This document shows positions 21,836-32,650 of a stretch of DNA of 64,000 nucleotides, in pieces. This DNA is from Dactylellina haptotyla (Eukaryota > Ascomycota > Orbiliomycetes > Orbiliales > Orbiliaceae). Under the pieces are notes generated by a model, which did no database searches, was not told where the DNA came from, and saw only the letters and a list, made by a program, of their open reading frames with translations. The stretch is taken from contig CM062382.1 in assembly GCA_031310005.1 (NCBI GenBank), positions 2,480,001-2,544,000 of the forward strand. Direction: 5' to 3'. How positions within the stretch are numbered: the first letter of the stretch is position 1; each line of letters starts with the position of its first letter. The position numbers and the translations under genes were made by a program.

Positions 21836-23712
21836 ATGGTCCAGCAGGTATGCTTACTTTCCCTATCATCAGCCCCTCTATCCCGAGGGACTGCCCGACG
21901 GCCGTTCGTCCGATCATTGGATTCCCACGCCAATGGCTTCGACGGCGGCCTTCTGGGTGCTCTGTCGTCTGGCTGCCAGGTCTATCAATCGAAACTAACA
22001 TCGTTGCAATATAGGGTTTCATGGTTGATTTCCTCAGTATGTAGCAACCAGCCCAGCAGTTGTTTCCCTTCCCCTAGCTAGCAAAGTTTCATCACTATCA
22101 GCTCTTATCGGCTTATCCCACGTCCCACGGTGAAACCAATGGGTGTTCGTGAAAATGGCAATAACACGTTATTTCACGAACTGTGTGGGATCTTGATCCG
22201 AAGGAACCTGACTGTTGCTCTCTCTTGCTTGCGTGCTTTCCCTCTCTCCAGTAGTAAAGTATCTAACATTCCTCCAATAATACAGTGGGAGGTATCTCGG
22301 CCGCTGTCTCGAAGACCGCCGCCGCTCCCATCGAGCGTGTTAAGCTTCTCATCCAGAACCAGGTTGGTATTTCCCTTCTATTTTTATATACACCAAAAGT
22401 GGCCGCCTTTCAAAGCCGCATATAAGATCCCCAGAAAGAGAAACAAAAGCTTTCCTATATATTTGGCTCGTTTCATCCTCCGATAGGCGTCGTCGGATGA
22501 CGAAATGCCGCGAGATAAGCCGCTTGGGAAAGTTTTTTTTTTTTCGACCTTTGGTTGGGGGTTCCTTTATATGCGACTTTTTGATTGGTCAAACACTATT
22601 CCCACATCGGATAGCTAACCGCATTTTGCAACCCATGTAGGATGAAATGATCAAGTCCGGTCGTCTCGACCGACGATACAACGGTATCGTTGATTGTTTC
22701 CGAAGGACAACGGCTGACGAGGGTAAGTCTTTTTCCCTCTCACACATAAACCGCATCTAGCGGTTGTCCGAGGTGCTAGTCTTCGTCATTGAAGGTTGAT
22801 TATAGCCGTTGGCTCGTGCCAACCCGGCAATATCAATTCCTTCGTGATGAAAATGTGGCCCAGGGCAGCTGCTAGATGGTGTATTAAGCCATGATACTTA
22901 CAAATTCCCTCAACCAGGTGTTGTCTCCCTGTGGCGTGGTAACACTGCCAACGTCATCCGTTACTTCCCAACCCAGGCCTTGAACTTTGCTTTCCGTGAT
23001 CGATTCAAGGCGATGTTCGGTTACAAGAAGGAGCGCGATGGTTACGCCATGTGGATGATGGGTAACTTGGCATCCGGTGCTGCCGCTGGTGCCACTTCCC
23101 TCCTCTTCGTCTACTCCCTCGACTACGCCCGTACCCGTCTCGCCAACGACGCCAAGTCCGCGAAGACCGGTGGTGCCCGTCAATTCAACGGTCTCATCGA
23201 CGTCTACAAGAAGACCCTCGCCTCCGATGGTATCGGTGGTCTTTACCGTGGTTTCGGTCCTTCCGTCCTTGGTATCGTCGTCTACCGTGGTCTCTACTTC
23301 GGTATGTACGACTCCTTCAAGCCAGTCGTCTTGGTTGGTCCTCTTGAGGGTTCGTTCTTGGCTTCCTTCCTCCTCGGTTGGTGTGTTACGTAAGTTTATA
23401 ATCTCCCGCTCCCGTGATTTTCCCTTCAAAACCGCATATCTAACGGTCAATTATAGAACTGGTGCTGGTATTGCTTCTTACCCATTGGATACTGTTCGTC
23501 GTCGTATGATGATGACATCTGGTGAGGCCGTCAAGTACAAGTCCTCCATGGACGCTTTCAGCCAGATCGTCAAGAAGGAGGGTGTCGGCTCTCTCTTCAA
23601 GGGTGCTGGTGCCAACATTCTCCGTGGTGTCGCCGGTGCTGGTGTCTTGTCCATCTACGATCAAGTTCAGCTCCTCCTCTTCGGAAAGGCCTACAAGGGT
23701 GGTTCCGGTTAA
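21836..23712 (+). CDS. AAC: Mitochondrial ADP/ATP carrier
   Basis: Six exons: 21836-21847, 22015-22036, 22286-22362, 22641-22722, 22918-23389 and 23457-23712. They join to 306 residues. The signature RRRMMM of ADP/ATP carriers is present ([12 protein letters not shown]). The repeated mitochondrial-carrier motifs PxD/ExxK/R also appear: [10 protein letters not shown] in repeat 1, [10 protein letters not shown] in repeat 2 and YPLDTVRRR in repeat 3. The product sits in the inner mitochondrial membrane and exchanges cytosolic ADP for matrix ATP; it has six membrane helices. The first exon holds only four codons (MVQQ) and the second only 22 bases, so four introns fall in the first quarter of the gene. 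Codon use is strongly biased to C-ending codons in exons 5-6, as expected for high expression. The N terminus is short compared with yeast AAC2, as in many fungi. Confidence 0.97.
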
Positions 23713-24625
23713 ACGACCTGATCCCCGAGAGTCTTTTACGATATATATACCTTCATCGCCATCCGACAATTCATACTATGATGGTATAACCGATAGTAAT
23801 CTATTTAGCAGGGGGAGGTCGATAGACGACGATTGATAGAAGCTGTTGGAGGCCGTTTAATGTTGAATCATAAAGACGGAAAGGAAAATCAAAAAGAAGA
23901 GAGATTATATTTTTCTGGAGGACCGACATGAAAAAAAGAAGAAAAAACAAATAATGATAACTTCGAAGAAAGTACATTTTCAACTTATGACGTTTAATTT
24001 TGTGCTTTTCTAGATGGGAACATGTACTTTTTTTGCCTTAGAAAAAGTTTTTCTTTTCGATTCTTTTTTTACAAGTTCCTCCTCTACGTTTCTTTTCTTT
24101 TCTGTTACTCTTTTCTTTAATTATGCTTAACTTTGAACCTACTCCTCTTCACCATGTGTATATTTTTCCAAAAGAAACTTTTTCCTACTGGTATTACTAT
24201 CAGCCGCTGCCCGTCCGCCTTTCTTATGTGCTCGATGAATTCCCTTTCTACGGATTGAGATGCTGTCTTTTGTGTATAGATGAAACTTCTCCACATTCAC
24301 AGTGAGTCGAAACAGGGCATTGAGATAGAAATTTCTTAGACGCATGCATATGTTGTCAAAGTAGTCTTTAAGCTCGAGATCTTGGTTGGTATATCTAAAA
24401 TGCTGATGAATTTTCACCAGGGTACTAGATGGGAAATGCAACATCAATTCAACGCAGCTTGTAAGGATTCCACACAATGAGTTCACAAAATTGCATCGGG
24501 TCCAATCCGCAAACATATTCCGAGACGACAATGCCGTTGTCGAAGCTTTATAACCTATAAATATTCACTATATAGCCACAGTACTATTCTAGTGCGCTCA
24601 AAAGGAGTCTCCCTAAATATTGATC
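23713..24625. other. 3' flanks of convergent genes
   Basis: About 0.9 kb, AT-rich, between the carrier stop and the stop of the secreted orphan. A minus-strand frame within 24139-24531 is open for over 100 codons, but its first codon is TTG and it has no recognisable domain. It is not called as a gene. Confidence 0.55.
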
Positions 24626-26281
24626 TCAACCCTTGAGAACACCCCCTCGCTGCCGCAATCTACCCTGATCAGACAGCATCTCCACATCCTCACTCCTCGT
24701 ACCCCTCACCCCCAACGAATCCACCCCACTCGCTCCATTTTGATCCCCATATAAGTCACCAGTACTCCAATACCTTGATATCCCCGACTTCCAACCCCCA
24801 CCTTCAGGCTCCACGCTTCCCGCTCTAACAACCTCATCCGGTGCCGAAAAGGACACATCCGATCCATCCGGGAGTACCAACGGCCCATCGTAATTATCGC
24901 CCTCTTGACTATTATCCGCTTGTTCTGAAACTCCCATCTCACCATCCTCAGGAACCCAATCATCTTCTTCCATGATATCTGCTACCTCGATAATCGTCCC
25001 TCTCGCGGACCCGGAGTTTGGGCCTTGGGATAGATAGCGGGAGGTAGTTCTCCGCCCCTGAGGTGTGAGATATCCATCTTCGCCGTCCTCGTCGGTGATA
25101 GCAATATCTTGAAGCGATTGTAAGGCTTCATCCATCGCGTGACTTGCTACATCGGCATCCCAGCTGCCAAAGACGCTTGCGGCGATAGGGACAGTCGAGG
25201 GTCCGTCCAGATCCGTCATGTACTGGTTTATATCCATAGTCTCTTCCAAGGCCATCTGTACTGGAGCTACAGCGTCCACCATTCTACTGTCCTGCAGTGA
25301 GACTGATACGAGGATACACCGTGGATCTCTACCGGATATTTTATCGATCTTGGTTTGGCCCCATACCGCGCGTTGGATGCTTATAATCTCCCAGAATACC
25401 TGCGTGTCGTCGTCTATATCTGCTAAACTGGCGGCCGGGATAATCTCACATGCTGTTTATGCATGATCGTATTAGAATTTAACTCAGGAAAGAATAATAT
25501 CAAATGCGAGTGAAAACATACCAAATATATCCCAACCCGCCATCCCCTTCACCGTCAACCTTCCATCCTCACCCTCTATAAACCTAGACCCTCCGAATCC
25601 AAAATATTAACCAACCCGCTTCTCACTTAGAAATTAAGTAGTAGATGCGTATATATAGAACACTTACACGGGCTCTGTGAGCTTTAAATCCTTCATCCAC
25701 GATTCATCCCCCGCCGCCCAAGCGTACGGCAGCCCATTCATCGGCCACTGCCCGAACTTATGCCCGTTCATAAACTCTACGGTAAATCCATCCCCAGCTT
25801 TCCCGCCCCTTCCGTTCTTGCGGACTTTGAAAAAGCTATGCTCCGGCGGTATGATTATATACTCATCCTCGATTCTATCGTTGAGGTTTGAACCTGTGTA
25901 ATCTTCAAGTTCGATCTGCGAATCCGGAGGGGACATATCCGCAGGATTACCGATTTCGATGAGGCCGACTATATCGCCCTCCAGGACTTGTTCTTTAACT
26001 ATTGTGCCATCAATATTAGTTGTAAAAACTATATATATGTATGCTCTCAGAGCTCTATCTGAAAGTTATGTTTTTGAGAAACGGTTTTATGAAAACCTAC
26101 TGTATACATCCTCCCCGCTCTCATAAAATCGATCCAAAAGACCTGCCGGTCGCGTTTGTAAACTCGGTATATCGAGCGGTTGTAACTTCAAGTAATACAA
26201 CTGCTCGAGAGCTTGCGTGGTGTGCGATAGTAGAATGATGGGGAACAGCCACCGCCTTAAGCTCGTGGATATCAAAGGCAT
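24626..26281 (-). CDS. Predicted secreted acidic protein, unrecognised
   Basis: Four exons on the minus strand, 26281-26101, 25998-25668, 25583-25522 and 25452-24626, join in phase to 466 residues. The N terminus reads MPLISTSLRRWLFPIILLSH: a basic start, a hydrophobic core, then TTQALEQ, a likely signal-peptide cleavage region near residue 24-26. The mature protein has a Trp/Gly/Asp-rich central part (FGQWPMNGLPYAWAAGDESW) that looks folded. A long acidic, Ser/Gly-rich disordered tail from about residue 250 ends GGVLKG. There is one Cys near each end of the central part and no second membrane segment. I do not recognise any family. It may be a secreted, lineage-restricted protein. The first exon is the least certain, because the ATG was chosen to fit the signal peptide and an alternative upstream ATG exists at 26345 in another frame. 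Confidence 0.7.
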
Positions 26282-26836
26282 CTTTAACGGTTAAACTGGA
26301 ATAACGAAGAAGAGGAAGGCCATTTACTGCCCATGAGCATGGCATTGATGGAAGCCATGTTTTTTGTTCATATAGCAGATTTGAGGGAGTAATTTGGTCT
26401 TCAAATATATGTGTCGCATGCTATGCTAGAATACAAGCGGTTACAAATTGCAGCGCCAATTTGGCTCGCGGAGTTTGCGACAATTACACAAAAATATAAT
26501 CACACAAAAAGTCTGCTAAGCGTTTTTAAAAAGACCAAAGTAATGCAATATGATGAAATAGTAGAATTCGAAGTACTCCATAATCCAAAACCATAAAATA
26601 TAAAAGGGAAAAGGAAATGCAAACCCACGTCGTGAGCGTAGAAAACTAAGCTAAGAAAACTTTGACCTAAAATGAGACAACCGTAAAAATATACAAATGG
26701 AATGGTAATCCGAATGACAACGATCGTTAAAAGAAAGGTAACCACAACCTCATCTCCACATAATATATCGTAAAAGAAACAGAAGAAAAAAGAGATGCAA
26801 ACATCAAACAAAGGTTTCCAATCTACGGGCAACCTA
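26282..26836. other. Short AT-rich intergenic spacer
   Basis: 555 bases between the secreted-protein start and the stop of the coiled-coil gene. AT-rich, with nothing recognisable; presumably the promoter of the former and the 3' UTR of the latter. Confidence 0.6.
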
Positions 26837-29800
26837 CTAAGCCGCCGCAGTCCCTGTCATCGTAAGTACATTCTTTGCTTCGCCACCCTGCATGCCATTT
26901 ATCACCAACTGCCTAACCTGCGGACTATTCTTAAGTTTCATAAGCCCACTTGGCACCTTCCAACCTTCGTCTTCAGCAAAGACGTATACAACTTTCTTGT
27001 CGTCTGTATCGCCTAGATTGGCGCGTATCAGGTGATTTCCGTTACCCGTGACAGTACTATCATCACGGTCACGGCTAGCCTGTAGCTTGTTCGCACAATG
27101 GGATCTGCAGACATCGCCTAAATTGTCCAAGTATTTTTCTTGTTCTGCAGCCGAAGGGGCGGTTGAACCAGACAGAAGATGTTTGACAGTCTGCTTAGCA
27201 GCGGCTCGAGCACCACTCGGTGCGGCTGGCGGTATACATCGTGGGCAATAGACCTCGATATCCTTGATTGCCCAAGCCTTTTGATCCCATTCCCGTTGCG
27301 CAGAATTGTTCAGCTCATCATCGATGAAGAGTCCGGCGGTCGAGATATTTAGTACGAGGCCTTCACTGTTTCCGCCAACACCAGCGATAAGTGATGCCTG
27401 GGGTTTCTTGGGGTGTTCGTTGGTAAAGATGTATACTGCTTTGAGTACGATCTTGTCCGGGTCCGAAGTCGAGTACTTTCGTTTGGATGCATTGCTGTTG
27501 CTACTAGCGGCAGACTTCGCAGACATCTTGGACCGAGCTGTGACGCCTGACGAGCCGGAAACATGGCTTCGAATTTCTGACTGTGCGTCAAAGGAGTGAA
27601 GAGTATGGTACTCTGATTCGTCGTCAACGATCTCTACCATAGGTTTGATATCACGTTCCGCAGGTTTGGGCTGTCGTTTCGTCTTGGAACGGTGTGTCGC
27701 TGGTGAGCTTATTACAGACTCTGGCGGTTGGGTCTTTGTCGGAGATCTCGGGCGCCTGGAGACACTGGATCCGATGTCCACAGAGTCAAGCGTAACTTCT
27801 GAATTATGCCTATGATGGTGATGTTTCTTGTGGCGATGTTTTGCGGGGGAGGTCTTCCGGGACTTCGCGTCTTCGAGGTCAACATGCGATTCTTGAGCGA
27901 ATGTATCACCACCACCAAGATCTGGAATATCGGATGTTTGAGCAGGGCCTTCCCATACTTCAACCTTGACGGGTTTGACCTCCTTCTCAATATCCTTCTT
28001 AGCCCAGTCTCGCTCTCGTTCCCGACGAAGACTCTCAATACGCTGTCGCTCTCTTTCTTCTTCCGCTTCTTTCTCTCTCTTCTCCCGTTCCTCTTGCTCC
28101 TTAGCGGCAGCTTCGGCGATTTCGCGTTCAAGCGCTTCGCGGGCCTTCCTCTCCCGTTCACGATCTCGTTCCAGAGTCGCGAGCATCGCCTGGCGGTCTC
28201 GTTCTTCCCGTTCCTTGATCTGTTGAAGGCGCCTCTTCTCCTTCTCAACAAGTTCTTTCTCGAGTCTCGCAGCTTCTTCAGCTTCCAGGCGTTGTCGCTC
28301 CTTCTCTTTTTCGGCCTCAGCACGCTGGCGCTCACGTTCTTTTTCGGCTTCGAGCTGCTGCTTGAGTTTCTCGTTCTCAAGCCGTAGTCTCTCCTTCTCC
28401 TCCTCTTCTTTTTGGATTGCTTCGAGACGCCGTTTTTCAGCTGCTGCTTCTGCGGCCACTCTTTCACGGGCTCGTTCAGCTTCAGCCAATCTCTCCAACA
28501 TTGCGACCCGCAATTTTTCTCTGTCCGCAGCATCAGCCTTTTCCAAGCGCTCGAGTTCCTCTTTCTGCTTGCGTTTCTGCTCGGCTTCCTCGGCCTCTAA
28601 GCGTTCACGGGCCTTCCGCTCCATTTCCGCTTGTTGCCGTTCACGAACTTTCCGCTCCCGTTCTGCGGCCTCGCGAGCCTTTGTCTCCTTTGCGCGCCGG
28701 GCTTCGAACTCCGCCTTCTCCTTGAGCCGAGTCTCTTCTTTCTGGCGAGCGTATTCGGCATCACGGGCAACCTTCTCTTGTATCAAGCGTTCTCGCTCCT
28801 TGCGAATTGAGTCTTCGAGAGCTTTGCGGGAGATCTCAGCTTCAGCAGCAGCCTTAGCCTCCGCGTCTCGTCGAGACTTTTCGTCTTTCGCTTCCTGTTG
28901 CTTGATACGCTGGTCGAGTGCAGCAGCTTTCTTTCGCAGGTCCTCTTGGAGTTTCCGAAGGTCTGCTTCTGCCTTATTGCGCTTATCGAGTTCCTTAAGA
29001 CGAGCTACGTCTTCAGCCCTACGCTTAGCAAGTTCTTCCGCTTCTTTCTTAGCTTGATCTTCGGCGAGACGGAGCTTGTGTGCTTTCTCTTCCTCCTGGA
29101 GACGGTTCCGTCGTTCCTCCTCCTCTCGCAGTAGGCGCTTCCTACGCTCCTCTTCCTCCTCAAGCCTCTTTTTGCGTTCAGCTTCCGTCTTCGCGCTCTC
29201 TTCAGCTAGACGTCGCTTATGTGATTCCTCGGTCTCCTGAAGCTTTCGCAGGCGCTCTTCTTCCGTCTTTGCCATTTCATCAGCTAGACGAAGCTTGTAT
29301 GAAAGCTCCTCTTCGCGTAACTTCTTCCGGCGGGCTTCCTCTTCTTTATCGAGCCGCTGGCGAGTGGCTTCTTCTTCTTCGCGGAGCTTCCTTCTGCGCT
29401 CTTTCTCCTCTCTCTTAATTCGGAGTAATCGGGCTTCTTCTTCAGCTACCTTTCGTCTCTCCTCTGCCACCTCCTTGCGCTTCTTCTCCGCCAATTCGTC
29501 AGCATCTCTCTTCTTCCTCTCAACAACCTCTTCGACCTCTTTACGCTTCAAGGCAGCAGTCTCCTCAGCCTGTCTCTTGATCCTCTCAGCTTCCTCCCTT
29601 TCCTTCTTAAGCTCATCCCGTTTCCGAGCAGCATCCTCCTCGACCTGTTTCCGCAGCTTCTCAGCTTCCGTCTTCTCCTTTCTAAGTTCATCACGACGGC
29701 GAGCTGCGTCCTCCTCAGCTTGCTTGCGAAGTCTTTCCGACTCCAGCCTCTCCTTCCTGAGCTCATCGCGACGACGTGCTGTATCTTCCTCAGCCTGTCT

Positions 29801-30607
29801 ACGCAGTTTCTCAGCCTCCATCTTCTCCTTCTTAATCTCTTCCCGCTCCTTGCGAATCTGCTCCCTCGCCTGTCTCAATTCCTCTTCCTCTTTCGCTCGC
29901 CTGTATTCCGTCTCGGCAGCCTCAAACGGATCTTCGTCGAACCCCGGATTCGGCGTTGGTGTCTCCGGACTCCTATGTCTCGGCCCACCTCTCCCACCGC
30001 CTCCAGCATCATTCCCACTCGCCCAACTCTGCGACCTATTCGGCGTCGACGAAGACCCCCCAGACGGCGACTTTGTATGCCCATTGTGTCTTGGTTGTCC
30101 TCCACCCGCACTCTTCGACCCGGCCGTACCACCGTCCTTACCACCGTCCTTCCCACCCGCGCCCTTATCTTTATCATCCTTCTCTTTCTCCTTCTCCTTA
30201 TCGCTCTTCTTCCCTCGCTCACCTTTCTCCTGGAATACCTGCCACGTGGTAACCCAATATACCAACCCGGCAAGCACACAGCTCACGAGTAAATTACCCC
30301 ACCAGCCACCGAGCTTCTTGCCCACGGTGAACCGCAGAGCAATCCAGACCACCTCCAGCGATACGGTGGTAACGGACCCAGCAACGAAGGAGTTACGGTG
30401 CGGGGAAAGCGACGGGAGATAGAGCACTCCGCCGCCGGAAGGGATAACAAAGACATCGACGGTATCGGGCAGGTTCGGGTTGCGCGATTGATGCGGCGGC
30501 GGTTTCGGCGGGGTTCCGGACGTTGTTTTGGCATTTGAGTCGTGGCGGGGAGGGGGCGGTGGAGGTTCGTCGTCGTCATCCCCATGAGGGGGCGGCATTG
30601 GCGGCAT
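26837..30607 (-). CDS. Large membrane-anchored coiled-coil protein
   Basis: One uninterrupted exon encodes 1256 residues from ATG 30607. Residues 1-50 are Pro/Asp-rich and disordered. Two hydrophobic stretches at about 73-94 and 102-124 (GNLLVSCVLAGLVYWVTTW) look like a membrane hairpin. A Gly/Ser/Lys-rich linker follows. Residues about 230-870 are an unbroken Glu/Lys/Arg/Ala helix (repeats such as RRKRLLREEEERRNRL), either a coiled coil or a single alpha helix. A basic Ser/His-rich linker comes next. The C-terminal domain, about residues 1045-1256, is compact (IVLKAVYIFTNEHPKKP, QREWDQKAWAIKDIEVYCP) and ends LTMTGTAAA. From memory the C-terminal block is conserved in other Pezizomycotina proteins without assigned function. 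The design suggests a rod projecting about 640 residues from a membrane, carrying a globular head, possibly a tether. Which organelle is not visible. Confidence 0.9.
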   Translation of the reverse strand: MPPMPPPHGDDDDEPPPPPPRHDSNAKTTSGTPPKPPPHQSRNPNLPDTVDVFVIPSGGGVLYLPSLSPHRNSFVAGSVTTVSLEVVWIALRFTVGKKLGGWWGNLLVSCVLAGLVYWVTTWQVFQEKGERGKKSDKEKEKEKDDKDKGAGGKDGGKDGGTAGSKSAGGGQPRHNGHTKSPSGGSSSTPNRSQSWASGNDAGGGGRGGPRHRSPETPTPNPGFDEDPFEAAETEYRRAKEEEELRQAREQIRKEREEIKKEKMEAEKLRRQAEEDTARRRDELRKERLESERLRKQAEEDAARRRDELRKEKTEAEKLRKQVEEDAARKRDELKKEREEAERIKRQAEETAALKRKEVEEVVERKKRDADELAEKKRKEVAEERRKVAEEEARLLRIKREEKERRRKLREEEEATRQRLDKEEEARRKKLREEELSYKLRLADEMAKTEEERLRKLQETEESHKRRLAEESAKTEAERKKRLEEEEERRKRLLREEEERRNRLQEEEKAHKLRLAEDQAKKEAEELAKRRAEDVARLKELDKRNKAEADLRKLQEDLRKKAAALDQRIKQQEAKDEKSRRDAEAKAAAEAEISRKALEDSIRKERERLIQEKVARDAEYARQKEETRLKEKAEFEARRAKETKAREAAERERKVRERQQAEMERKARERLEAEEAEQKRKQKEELERLEKADAADREKLRVAMLERLAEAERARERVAAEAAAEKRRLEAIQKEEEEKERLRLENEKLKQQLEAEKERERQRAEAEKEKERQRLEAEEAARLEKELVEKEKRRLQQIKEREERDRQAMLATLERDRERERKAREALEREIAEAAAKEQEEREKREKEAEEERERQRIESLRRERERDWAKKDIEKEVKPVKVEVWEGPAQTSDIPDLGGGDTFAQESHVDLEDAKSRKTSPAKHRHKKHHHHRHNSEVTLDSVDIGSSVSRRPRSPTKTQPPESVISSPATHRSKTKRQPKPAERDIKPMVEIVDDESEYHTLHSFDAQSEIRSHVSGSSGVTARSKMSAKSAASSNSNASKRKYSTSDPDKIVLKAVYIFTNEHPKKPQASLIAGVGGNSEGLVLNISTAGLFIDDELNNSAQREWDQKAWAIKDIEVYCPRCIPPAAPSGARAAAKQTVKHLLSGSTAPSAAEQEKYLDNLGDVCRSHCANKLQASRDRDDSTVTGNGNHLIRANLGDTDDKKVVYVFAEDEGWKVPSGLMKLKNSPQVRQLVINGMQGGEAKNVLTMTGTAAA

Positions 30608-32650
30608 TGTTTTATGCCTGTTTATGGATTACGGATGTGATTGGTGTTTGATGTAAAAATGCTATTGTAGAAAGTAGATTTTTGTTAGAAATGCTGGTAA
30701 AAGGTAGGGTTATGAAGGGCGAGGTGTACCTTGTGCTAGCAGCTATAAAGCTGCGTCTACCCCTAACCTAACCAGAAGCTGAGAGAAGGCCAACATGTCA
30801 GTATTGAAATCACCCGCGAAAGGAAATCGAATTTGAAAATTGTAATTGAAGTGTAGATGTCGGTGGAAGGCTCGGAGCATACAATTATATCTTTTGACCG
30901 CTGGTGTTCGATTATAGTATTTGAGACCGTTTCTCAACTCCTCCAACAAGGTAACCCAAGCTACCTGTGAACCTCGAGAACCGGTAAAGACTGAAGAAAA
31001 ACACCTACTGCTCGACAGCTGTTAGGACAAAGCCCAGGTGAAAGCTTGCAGGAATTCGGAAGGTAAACATACGGAAGGCAAGGTGATGGAACCACGGCCG
31101 TCGAACTGACCCGTGAAGTTATTGTCCAGGTCCCCCGTCCGTCCGGTCTACGAACACTCTGTTGAAAAAAAAAAAAGGTAGCCCGAAAATAGCCTTTAGC
31201 TATTCCCAAACGGCTTTTTCGCTGCTTTGTTTTTTTCTTGGGGTTTGGGCGAAAGGCGCTGAGCTGGCGGGATGGGTCCACGGCGTCCGAGGGCTTGGCG
31301 GCGGAACGGGCGAATAGAATTCTAGAATGATATTGGAATTGGTGAAATGTGAACGGGAATGATATTGAAGCCTTTTCGAGATGGTAGAAAGCAGGTGGGT
31401 ATATGCGAATATGCAAGACGTGGAGGTGAATGCGAGAGCGGTAGACGGAGGGGAGGGCCTGGTAGATGAATGGGGGGGAGCTACATGAACCTGTGCTTGC
31501 GACTGGGCTGGCTGGCGGGATGGCTTTGAGCCGCCTGAAGCGTGTCTCGACTGTTGTGTTGTGGTGACGTTAACTGGGCTGGTTGCCGTGGCAGATCGTC
31601 TCGTAACAACGCAGCCGGGAAGCTGCACGTAAACACCACAGCAACAACACGGCAAAACAGGCTTGATGCCTGGAGATCGAGGACCCGGATCGCGATCAGA
31701 CGTCGCCGACTGCCTTTGGAGACGAGGCTGCTCGAGGAGCTCGTCGCTGTATATCTGTCCTCTGAATAGCATCATTGTCTGTCTGTTTGCAATGTATAGC
31801 TAGCTGCTTGAGTCGCTGACACAAGACGAGATCTCTGCTGCAGAGGAAGAGCGCGCAATCACCAATAGCTTTTTTGAGCTGTTTCAAAAGCCACTTGCAT
31901 CATGTATCTTTCGCCTGGGATCTTAGCTTCACTTTTGAAGATTCCGACAGGCTGCGCGACTGATCCAATTGGTGCGCAGAGAGGTGCTTCCCCATCCGCC
32001 CTATGCATGCAGTTAGGTTGGTCACACCAGGGGCTAAGAATGTTGGAAAGCCGCAGGGCTCTTACGCTCCGTAAACATTAGCACACGCAATATACTAGCA
32101 GTTCACATTTGCGAGCTTGAGTAGCTTGAATAGCTGCTTGCTCCAAAAACATTATCCGGATCTTTGCTTTGCCGTCTTTAATTGCCTTGATTGTCGGATT
32201 CCGAGCGCTATTATGGACCCGGAGAGGCTGTGCACCCAACACCGCACACCATGATTACAATCATGTAGGGCATACGAAGCTTCTAAACTACGAGGATTGC
32301 GCAAACTAAGACCATTTAGATTCCCATATTTCACAACACCGCCTTCAAGCTTAACAATGACGTTTACCAAAGTGTACGCATATCCATAAATCATATCATA
32401 GTGGATTTTTAATTTTTTTCGATAAGAGACATAAGAAATGAAGGAACAATATAAAGTGTAGACTCCAAGCTAGTTATATGTCTTTTCGCTAACATACCCG
32501 ATTTCTAAATGAGTGCAACCGCTCAACAGCTCGCATCCAAAATGTCCCAACATCAACAGACAGCTTCAAAAAAAAAATTCATAAAATCACCAAAAATAAC
32601 AATAACTGAACGCCCACAGGTACACCGATTTGTATCAGAACAAAAAGTGC
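30608..32650. other. Intergenic region between coiled-coil and DUF3074 genes
   Basis: About 2 kb. It holds the promoter side of the coiled-coil gene and the 3' side of the DUF3074 gene. An ATG-started minus-strand frame (31200-31775) is Ser/Pro/Thr-rich without motifs and probably reads leader sequence. Nothing else is supported. Confidence 0.5.

Noticed and set aside
22980-23836. Alternative frames over the ADP/ATP carrier exons
   Set aside because: They are shadows of a strongly codon-biased real gene; the carrier frame carries all family motifs.
24139-24531. Minus-strand frame of about 130 codons between two convergent genes
   Set aside because: It begins at TTG, lies in the 3' flanks of two genes and has no recognisable motif.
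27800-30422. Long plus-strand frames (for example 29295-30422, 375 codons) opposite the coiled-coil gene
   Set aside because: They are Ser/Leu/Phe-rich complements of the Glu/Lys/Arg codons of the minus-strand gene, with no domain of their own.
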